From: Staphylococcus durrellii
GTDB taxonomy: Bacteria > Bacillota > Bacilli > Staphylococcales > Staphylococcaceae
Assembly (NCBI RefSeq): GCF_015594545.1
Contig: NZ_JADIIO010000001.1
Coordinates: forward strand, 682,001 to 746,000
DNA length: 64,000 nt
Reading direction: 5' to 3'
Numbering within the stretch: the first letter of the stretch is position 1; every line of letters starts with the position of its first letter. This document shows, one piece after another, positions 57,915 to 64,000 of this stretch. The notes under the pieces are model-generated. The model was not told the DNA's origin and did not search any database. It saw nothing but the letters and a program-made list of their open reading frames with translations. The translations under genes and the position numbers were made by a program.

Positions 57915-57935
57915 TTGTCACAAACTTAGTGACAA
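57915..57935 (-). promoter_or_regulatory. Candidate MtlR operator
   Basis: A perfect inverted repeat TTGTCAC-N7-GTGACAA just upstream of a poor -35 (TTACTT, complement of 57907-57912) that is 17 bases from the -10. A weak -35 with a palindrome upstream is the layout of an activator-dependent promoter, and MtlR is an activator. Confidence 0.7.
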
Positions 57936-58019
57936 TGATGAAAGAGATATGTCCGTAGTGTTTGTAATATGTGAATAATTAAAAGAAAAAAATAAGTTGT
58001 TATGTTATTCATAAATAAT

Positions 58020-58049
58020 TTGCAATGAGTAATAAAAAAGTTGTACAAT
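58020..58049 (+). promoter_or_regulatory. Promoter of glmS
   Basis: TTGCAA (58020-58025), 18 bases, TACAAT (58044-58049). It lies about 50 bases before the ribozyme, giving an expected leader of about 390 bases. Confidence 0.65.
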
Positions 58050-58091
58050 TATTATTAATGACGAAAGGAGGATAGTTAATAAGTAAAGTTC

Positions 58092-58290
58092 ATAAAAGCG
58101 CCTGTACAAGTGATGAAATGAGTTGTTGACCATTTGAAATTTAATCAGAAATTTTAATAGACAATGATTAGAAATTTGTAGACGAGGAGGATAGTTATCG
58201 ATTTTTCGGCGGATGCTATCCCGGATGAGGCTTATCCGATATCTTATTAAGTAAAACATTAGGGTAACCTAGTGCACAAAGTTAATAAGC
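58092..58290 (+). ncRNA. glmS ribozyme-riboswitch
   Basis: Conserved pieces of the GlcN6P-activated self-cleaving RNA are in order: the cleavage site A/GCGCC (between 58097 and 58098), the core GACGAGGAGGATAGTTATCG (58181-58200), TTTTCGGCGGATGC (58203-58216) with CCGG after it, and the 3' pairings CTTATTAA/TTAATAAG and TAGG/CCTA (58243-58289). When GlcN6P is high the mRNA is cut and then degraded. It stands about 160 bases before glmS, as in other Firmicutes. Confidence 0.93.
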
Positions 58291-58446
58291 TAGCCATCGA
58301 TATTTATTTAATAATTATAATGTGTAGAGGGATATTTCTGTGCTTTTTAACGATTAATTCGTCAAACAAGCTTTATTTATGTATGCAATTTCTCTTTAAT
58401 AAAACAGAATATATCTGACACAAACACCATTGGAGGAATTTATAAA

Positions 58447-60252
58447 ATGTGCGGAATAGTAGGATATATTGGTTATGATAACGCGAAAGAATTATTATTA
58501 GAAGGTTTAGAAAAATTAGAATACCGTGGTTATGACTCTGCAGGTATTGCAGTAGTTAACGAGCAAGGTACGACTGTTTTTAAAGAAAAAGGTCGTATTG
58601 CTGAACTTAGAAAAGTTGCTGACAATGATGATACTGATGGCAACGTGGGTATTGGTCATACACGTTGGGCGACTCATGGTGTACCAAACCATGAAAATTC
58701 ACATCCTCATCAATCTAGCACTAACCGTTATACTTTAGTGCATAACGGTGTAATTGAAAATTATGAAGAATTGCGTAATGAATACTTATCAGATGTGGCA
58801 TTTTTATCAGACACAGACACTGAAATTATCGTGCAATTAGTAGAGCATTTCTCTAATGAAGGTTTAGGAACTGAAGAAGCATTCAGCAAAGTTGTTTCTT
58901 TATTAGAAGGTTCTTATGCGCTTGGTTTAATTGATAGCCAAGATAGAGAAACTATATACGTTGCTAAAAATAAATCACCATTATTAATAGGTGCAGGTGA
59001 TAACTTTAACGTTATTGCTTCTGATGCATTAGCAATGATTTCAGTTACTAATAAATATAAAGAAATTCACGACCATGAAATTGTTATCGTGAAACGCGAA
59101 AGTGTAACAATTAAAGATACTGAAGGTAATGTTCAAGATAGAGATGCTTACACTGCTCAAATCGATGCAGCTGATGCTGAAAAAGGTGTTTATGACCATT
59201 ACATGTTAAAAGAAATTCATGAACAACCAGCAGTAATGCGACGTATCATTCAAGAATATCAAGACGATAATGGTGAATTAAAAGTCGATAAGGAAATCGT
59301 TAAAGATGTTTCTGAGGCGGATCGTATCTATGTTATAGCTGCTGGAACAAGTTACCATGCAGGTTTAGTAGGTAAAGAATTTATTGAAAAATGGGCCGGT
59401 GTGCCAACAGAAGTACATGTAGCTTCAGAGTTTGTTTACAATATGCCTTTACTATCTAAGAAACCATTATTTATTTATATTTCACAATCAGGTGAAACAG
59501 CTGACAGTCGTGCCGTATTAGTAGAAACGAATAAATTAGGTCATAAATCATTAACAATTACAAACGTACCTGGTTCTACATTATCTCGTGAAGCAAACCA
59601 TACATTGTTGCTTCATGCAGGTCCAGAGATTGCAGTTGCTTCTACTAAGGCATACACTGCGCAAATTGCAGTATTATCAATTCTGTCACAAATCGTAGCT
59701 AAAGAACATGGTATTACTACTAATGTTGATTTGTTACGTGAATTAGCTAAAGTAACAACTGCAATTGAAGCGGTTGTTGATGATGCTGATATTATGGAGC
59801 AAATAGCTACTGATTTCCTAAGAACAACTCCAAATGCATTCTTTATTGGTCGTACAATCGACTATAATGTAAGTTTAGAAGGTGCATTAAAACTTAAAGA
59901 AATTTCATATATCCAAGCAGAAGGATTTGCTGGTGGCGAATTAAAACACGGTACAATTGCGCTTATTGAAGATGGTACACCTGTAGTAGCATTAGCAACT
60001 CAGGAAAGTGTTAATTTATCTATCCGTGGTAACGTTAAAGAAGTTGTTGCACGTGGAGCAAATCCATGTATCATCTCTATGGATGGTTTAAATAAAGATG
60101 GTGATACTTACGTAATTCCACCAGTTCATGAATTATTAACACCATTAGTTTCTGTGGTTGCTTTACAACTTATCTCTTATTATGCTGCATTGCACAGAGA
60201 TTTAGACGTTGATAAACCACGTAACTTAGCTAAATCAGTAACTGTTGAATAA
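58447..60252 (+). CDS. glmS: Glutamine-fructose-6-phosphate aminotransferase (isomerizing) GlmS
   Basis: GlmS (601 residues) makes glucosamine-6-phosphate. The N-terminal glutaminase begins MCGIVGYIG, with catalytic cysteine C2 and HTRWATHG. Two SIS sugar-isomerase domains follow ([11 protein letters not shown], and [13 protein letters not shown]), ending [22 protein letters not shown] precedes the ATG. Confidence 0.97.
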   Translation: MCGIVGYIGYDNAKELLLEGLEKLEYRGYDSAGIAVVNEQGTTVFKEKGRIAELRKVADNDDTDGNVGIGHTRWATHGVPNHENSHPHQSSTNRYTLVHNGVIENYEELRNEYLSDVAFLSDTDTEIIVQLVEHFSNEGLGTEEAFSKVVSLLEGSYALGLIDSQDRETIYVAKNKSPLLIGAGDNFNVIASDALAMISVTNKYKEIHDHEIVIVKRESVTIKDTEGNVQDRDAYTAQIDAADAEKGVYDHYMLKEIHEQPAVMRRIIQEYQDDNGELKVDKEIVKDVSEADRIYVIAAGTSYHAGLVGKEFIEKWAGVPTEVHVASEFVYNMPLLSKKPLFIYISQSGETADSRAVLVETNKLGHKSLTITNVPGSTLSREANHTLLLHAGPEIAVASTKAYTAQIAVLSILSQIVAKEHGITTNVDLLRELAKVTTAIEAVVDDADIMEQIATDFLRTTPNAFFIGRTIDYNVSLEGALKLKEISYIQAEGFAGGELKHGTIALIEDGTPVVALATQESVNLSIRGNVKEVVARGANPCIISMDGLNKDGDTYVIPPVHELLTPLVSVVALQLISYYAALHRDLDVDKPRNLAKSVTVE

Positions 60253-60267
60253 TAAAATATATATGAT

Positions 60268-60304
60268 AAAAGCTGAGGCATAATTATATGTCTCAGCTTT
60301 TATG
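60268..60304 (+). terminator. Terminator after glmS
   Basis: AAAAGCTGAGGCATA pairs with TATGTCTCAGCTTTT (one G-U pair) around a four-base loop. Confidence 0.88.
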
Positions 60305-60866
60305 ATTATTTGCTGCAATAATAGTTTAAATAACTAATTTTACGTACTATCGAACAATATATCCTTTAAGAAAATGAATCTTTGCTTTGCTTATTTTTTC
60401 AGCTTAAATTAATGCTAAAATTAAAATATTATGAATAAATATAAAAGGACAATTTGATACGCTAGCTTAATATAAGTCTAATACTATTTCTTTTATAAAG
60501 GATAGATTTTAGTTAGGCATAAAGGATAAACCTAACTATTTTAATGAGAAGTGTTCAATTACAATTGCATTAAAATTTTTAATATTGTAAGTCATATGGG
60601 TGGCTCTAAAAACACGAACTCATTATAATATTTCAAACCTTCAATTGCTTGTTAACTCACTTAAAAATTTAACTAAATATTAAGTTTCAGAAAGTTTAAC
60701 TTGGAAAAATTATTATAAGTAGCTCATAAATGGTGACAATTTTAAAAAGCATAAACTTTTAAATTTTAGAGAAAGTAATGTAAGCTAAGGTTAAACTTTA
60801 ACTATTATGGTAACTGATACTAAATTTAAACTTGTGTTAAAGAATAGAGATAAAGGTGGAATTAGG
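60305..60866. other. AT-rich intergenic stretch without a recognised gene
   Basis: About 560 bases between glmS and the ABC ATPase gene. I see no ORF with a convincing start and no known RNA. A hairpin TAGTTAGG/CCTAACTA (60510-60517 with 60531-60538) is followed by TTTTAA and might end a short transcript. AAAGGA occurs three times before it (60443, 60497, 60521), without a matching reading frame. Confidence 0.5.
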
Positions 60867-61649
60867 GTGCTAATAGAATTAAGTCATGTAGCGCGTAAAA
60901 AGCAAGGCAAAACGATTTTGAAAGATATCGATTGGCAAATTCATGAAGGTGAACGCTGGATGCTTTATGGCCTTAATGGCGCTGGAAAGACAACGTTATT
61001 GAATATCTTAAATGCTTATGAACCAAATACTTCTGGACAACTTACATTATTTGGTATGCAACCAGGCAAAAAGGGGTACTCGGCAGATAACGTGAGGCAT
61101 CAGATTGGTTTTGTATCCAATAGTTTAATGGATAGATTTCAAGACGGTGAAGTTGTGTTGGATGTTGTTATTAGTGGAGCTTTTAAATCTATAGGTATAT
61201 TTCAAAAGGTGACAGATAATCAAGTAAAAACCGCCCAAAAATTATTGAAACAACTCAATATGAGCCAGTTTGAAAACCAGTACTATGGTTATTTATCTAC
61301 TGGGGAAAGACAGCGTGTACTTATTGCTAGAGCTCTAATGGATAAGCCGCAGTTACTTATTCTAGACGAACCTGCTTCTGGTTTAGATTTTATTGCTAGA
61401 GAAGAAGTATTGCAGTCTTTAGAACAGATGTACATCGATAATCCTAAGCTAGCTGTTATATATGTGACACATTTTGTAGAAGAAATAACGCAACATATTG
61501 ATTATGGATTTTTATTAAGAGATGGACAATGTTACAAAAGTGGACCAATACATACAATATTATCGAGTGAGACGTTGTCAGATTTCTTTAATAAACAAGT
61601 ACAAGTTGCCTATCAAAATAATAGATATGCCTTATTTATGAATGAATAA
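60867..61649 (+). CDS. ABC transporter ATP-binding protein (YlmA/ModF-like)
   Basis: A 260-residue stand-alone ATPase. Walker A GLNGAGKTT is near residues 36-44. The signature is shortened to LSTGERQRVLIARAL, Walker B is LLILDEPASGLDF and the switch histidine is in YVTHFVEE. The start is probably GTG 60867, eight bases after AAAGGTGG; the open frame extends 20 codons upstream without a good site. No permease gene is adjacent, so the substrate is unknown. Confidence 0.85.
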   Translation: MLIELSHVARKKQGKTILKDIDWQIHEGERWMLYGLNGAGKTTLLNILNAYEPNTSGQLTLFGMQPGKKGYSADNVRHQIGFVSNSLMDRFQDGEVVLDVVISGAFKSIGIFQKVTDNQVKTAQKLLKQLNMSQFENQYYGYLSTGERQRVLIARALMDKPQLLILDEPASGLDFIAREEVLQSLEQMYIDNPKLAVIYVTHFVEEITQHIDYGFLLRDGQCYKSGPIHTILSSETLSDFFNKQVQVAYQNNRYALFMNE

Positions 61650-61697
61650 AGTTTTGAAATAATTATTAGTAACTAAACAGTTGGAGGAAAACATAAT

Positions 61698-62549
61698 ATG
61701 AATGATGTTAAAGCAATTTTTTTAGATATGGATGGTACGATATTACATAAAAATAATCAAGTGAGTGAACAAAGCGCATCAATCATTAGTGACTTAAGAG
61801 TAGCAGGTTATAAAGTGTTTTTAGCTACAGGAAGATCGCATGACGAAATAAAATATCTAGTGCCAAGTAATTTTGAAGTAGACGGTATCATTAGCTCTAA
61901 TGGTACATTAGGGATAGTCCACAATGAGATTATTTTCCAACATAGTTTATCGTTGGAAAGTGTCAAAGAAATTGTAAGACGCGCGCAACAACAACATATA
62001 TATTATGAAGTTTTTCCATTTGGTGATCAACGTGTAATTTTAAAAGAAGATTATAAATGGGTTACTGCCTTGCTTCAAGGAGATACGCCACCTGGAAACG
62101 TTGGAGAGAGTGAATGGACGTCTAGAAAAGATGCATTAGAACATAAAGTAAATTGGGTTAACGATATTAATTTTGCAAGCTTTGCGAAAATATACTTATT
62201 TACTACAGATTATGATGTAATAACACAATTTAGAGCTCAATTACTAGAAGATCAAGATGAATTAAATATAACCGTGTCCAATTCATCACGTTATAATGCA
62301 GAGACAATGGCTTATAATGTTGATAAGGGTACTGGTATAAAAGAAATGATAGAATATTTTGGTATAAATCAAAACGAAACATTAGTTATTGGTGATAGTG
62401 ACAACGATAGAACTATGTTTGGATTTGGACATTATACAGTTGCAATGAAAAATGCACGTCCTGAAATTCAAGCACTTGCTCAGAATGTTACGGCACTAAC
62501 AAACGAAGAAGATGGGGCAGCATTATATTTGAAAGATAAACTTTTATAA
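61698..62549 (+). CDS. Cof-type HAD-IIB family phosphatase
   Basis: A 283-residue hydrolase. The HAD motifs are I DMDGTIL (nucleophile D11), II ATGRSHDE, III K in DKGTGIKEM, and IV GDSDNDRTMFG. The type IIB cap lies between. These act on sugar phosphates or flavin phosphates; the substrate is not predictable. TTGGAGGAA precedes the ATG. It may share a transcript with the ABC gene 48 bases upstream. Confidence 0.9.
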   Translation: MNDVKAIFLDMDGTILHKNNQVSEQSASIISDLRVAGYKVFLATGRSHDEIKYLVPSNFEVDGIISSNGTLGIVHNEIIFQHSLSLESVKEIVRRAQQQHIYYEVFPFGDQRVILKEDYKWVTALLQGDTPPGNVGESEWTSRKDALEHKVNWVNDINFASFAKIYLFTTDYDVITQFRAQLLEDQDELNITVSNSSRYNAETMAYNVDKGTGIKEMIEYFGINQNETLVIGDSDNDRTMFGFGHYTVAMKNARPEIQALAQNVTALTNEEDGAALYLKDKLL

Positions 62550-62739
62550 TGAGGTTAAATTATCATATTATAATGCTCATGATGAAAACTTAATAAAGCA
62601 TATAAATATGAGTCCGATCACCATTGTCACTGACTTATAAGTGAATGTCAATTGCTATCAAAATACTATAGTGATTGACGTTTTCTTTGTTGTTATTAAA
62701 ATATGAGAAGTGCCTTAATTTTGTAGTGAATAATTTATA

Positions 62740-62990
62740 ATAAGTATAGGTAAGTGTTGTATACTGTGTGACACGTCCACAGGAGTATCATGTGTCTTCA
62801 AGCAGGTGCACTATCAACATAACAATTGCATCAGTAAATTTTAACAAATAACGTAAGGCGGAGGAGGCTCATACAATGCACGTGCTAAAGGGCTAATCAA
62901 ATTAGTTTAATATTAGTAGGGAAGCTCAAAGCTAAAGGCTATAGATGTAACGTAAGAAAGCAATCCATATAATACGCGGTATTAAAATAA
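62740..62990 (+). other. Gene-free stretch, possible small RNA
   Basis: Part of the 520-base gap between the HAD gene and the membrane-protein gene. A TATAAT at 62736-62741 could start a transcript. Stems GACACGT/ATGTGTC and GGTGCA/TGCATC follow. TAACGTAAG occurs twice (near 62849 and 62948), as does a GCTAAAGG-CTA motif (62884 and 62931). A strong GGAGGAGG precedes a six-codon frame MHVLKG at 62877. No known RNA family was recognised. Confidence 0.3.
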
Positions 62991-62994
62991 AAGA

Positions 62995-63034
62995 AGCCCT
63001 TAAATGATTTCTGCATTGAAATCATTTAAGGGCT
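62995..63034. terminator. Bidirectional terminator of the terminal membrane-protein gene
   Basis: A perfect 17-base stem (core GCCCTTAAATGATTTC with its complement) around a six-base loop. On the reverse strand it is followed by TTCTTTTATTTT. Confidence 0.88.
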
Positions 63035-63069
63035 ATTAATTTCGTGTTGAATTTCTAAACTTATTACGA

Positions 63070-64000
63070 TTAATCTTTTTTATTAAAGTTATCTTTTAAG
63101 TCCGAAGCTTTATCGGAAGCTGTTTCAGAACTGTCGTTAAATTTATCTTTAGCCTTATCAGAAACGTTTGATTGAGCCTTATTAGTTTGTTCTTGAGCTG
63201 TTGATTTAGCATCGTTTGCTTTATGCTTTACATTGTCTGTCGTAGAAGAAATCGCGCTAGATTTTTTATCTTTAACTTTACTTTGCTTAGCTGAATCAAT
63301 AGGTTCACCATCTACATGGTGATATTGAATAATTGCCAATAAGTTAATGTAATAAACAACTAGTCTAATAATTACTACAATAATTGAAAGCGCGTAAACG
63401 ATTATAGTGGCTACAGTTTGAGAAATACTACCTGTAAAGATATTAGCAAGCTGACTTACAGGATTTGCTAATACGATAACGATTAAGTTTAAAAGTAATA
63501 TACCAAAATAAAGTTTAGACCAAGTTTTACGGCCATTTTTAATTTTACTAAATCCTTGTTTTACAGTTTGCCATACGCCTGCCTTAGGGTCTTTGGTAAA
63601 TGACAATGTATAATTAACAATAATGATTACGAATAACCAATAGATGAACGATAAAATAAATACAAGCAAAGTTGCTGCAATAATTTGAATCGTTAATGAA
63701 ATACCTAATGCATGTGATGAGCTACTAATAGCTCCTTGAACTGCACCAAAACCTTTCATAATTATGAAGTTTAATAATTTACCTAATAATAAATTAATAG
63801 CCATTAATACAATGAAAAATACTAAAGTAATTAATGCCATAACTATTGATTTTAAGTATTTTCCTTTAGCAAATGTTGAAAATATATTACTAAATTTAAT
63901 TTTATCTTCTGATAATGCTTTGTCTATTGTGTAGATTACGCCTGATGCTATTGGGTAGACGACAAATAAATATACTACTATTGGAACTAATATAGCCAAT
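63070..64000 (-). CDS. Membrane protein with charged C-terminal tail (5' end outside the window)
   Basis: At least 309 residues read to the right window edge; the start is not in view. About six hydrophobic helices fill the visible N-terminal two thirds. The last 75 residues are hydrophilic, rich in Lys, Asp, Ser and Ala, with repeated AKD, SDKA and DNF-type words (such as SDKAKDKFNDSSETASDKASD), like the tails of YtxH- or LEA-type stress proteins. I do not recognise the family with certainty. Confidence 0.75.
   Translation of the reverse strand, partial: LAILVPIVVYLFVVYPIASGVIYTIDKALSEDKIKFSNIFSTFAKGKYLKSIVMALITLVFFIVLMAINLLLGKLLNFIIMKGFGAVQGAISSSSHALGISLTIQIIAATLLVFILSFIYWLFVIIIVNYTLSFTKDPKAGVWQTVKQGFSKIKNGRKTWSKLYFGILLLNLIVIVLANPVSQLANIFTGSISQTVATIIVYALSIIVVIIRLVVYYINLLAIIQYHHVDGEPIDSAKQSKVKDKKSSAISSTTDNVKHKANDAKSTAQEQTNKAQSNVSDKAKDKFNDSSETASDKASDLKDNFNKKD

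Noticed and set aside
58005-58259. 84-codon reverse-strand frame upstream of glmS
   Set aside because: It overlaps the glmS ribozyme and the glmS promoter and has no binding site.
62877-62897. Six-codon leader peptide MHVLKG as a gene
   Set aside because: The binding site is strong but the frame is too short to support without conservation data; kept only as part of the possible RNA.
62941-62985. T-box riboswitch suggested by ACGCGGTATT
   Set aside because: The T-box sequence AGGGTGGNACCGCG and the antiterminator arrangement are absent.

Overview
The window is chromosomal DNA of a Staphylococcus. The evidence is the low G+C content, the gene order, the strong AGGAGG ribosome binding sites, the staphyloferrin A locus, the asp23 and sepA genes, and a staphylococcal 16S rRNA. 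The 16S helix around 42865-42925 resembles, from memory, the S. saprophyticus group more than S. aureus or S. epidermidis. That species-group call is inference.

Layout. 1-13815 is the S10-spc-alpha ribosomal supercluster: the end of rpsJ, then rplC to rplQ with secY, adk, infA and rpoA. It has no map gene between adk and infA. 14102-18431 holds the ECF-transporter energizing module ecfA1-ecfA2-ecfT, truA, and rplM-rpsI behind its own promoter and leader. 18518-21683 carries three oxidoreductases. 21885-23313 is the amaP/DUF2273/asp23 stress operon with a near-perfect sigma-B promoter. 23355-32474 is an iron island: divergent sfaD and sfaABC make and export staphyloferrin A, and htsABC imports it. 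Consensus-like Fur boxes lie at both control regions. 32631-37473 has a YjiH-type membrane protein behind a 14-bp palindrome, an IsdG-family heme-degrading monooxygenase, a SunI/YnzG protein, a YdjM-type protein, a UDP-sugar pyrophosphorylase and a hemolysin III family protein. 37655-41091 is the efflux cluster sdrM-sepA-lmrS, in which lmrS is broken by a one-base frameshift. 41262-42323 is the Fe-S carrier gene mrp/apbC. 42464-48123 is an rRNA operon (16S-23S-5S) followed by six tRNAs (Asn, Glu, Val, Tyr, Gln, Lys). Then come rocF (arginase), dacA-cdaR-glmM, and the reverse-strand mannitol operon mtlA-mtlR-mtlF-mtlD. glmS follows behind a glmS ribozyme, then an ABC ATPase, a HAD hydrolase and a membrane protein cut by the window edge.

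How the genes work together. dacA, cdaR and glmM form the c-di-AMP/glucosamine-1-phosphate module. glmS, a few kilobases away, supplies GlmM's substrate glucosamine-6-phosphate, and its mRNA is self-cleaved in response to that metabolite. SfaB, SfaC and SfaD build staphyloferrin A, SfaA exports it, and HtsABC brings the ferric form back. No import ATPase is encoded here; FhuC fills that role in S. aureus.

I see no CRISPR array, insertion sequence, prophage, toxin-antitoxin pair or obvious new defence system. The less explained items are the palindrome over the yjiH promoter, a Fur-like site over the sepA promoter, a duplicated ribozyme-core segment in the glmS leader, and a structured non-coding stretch at 62740-62990.
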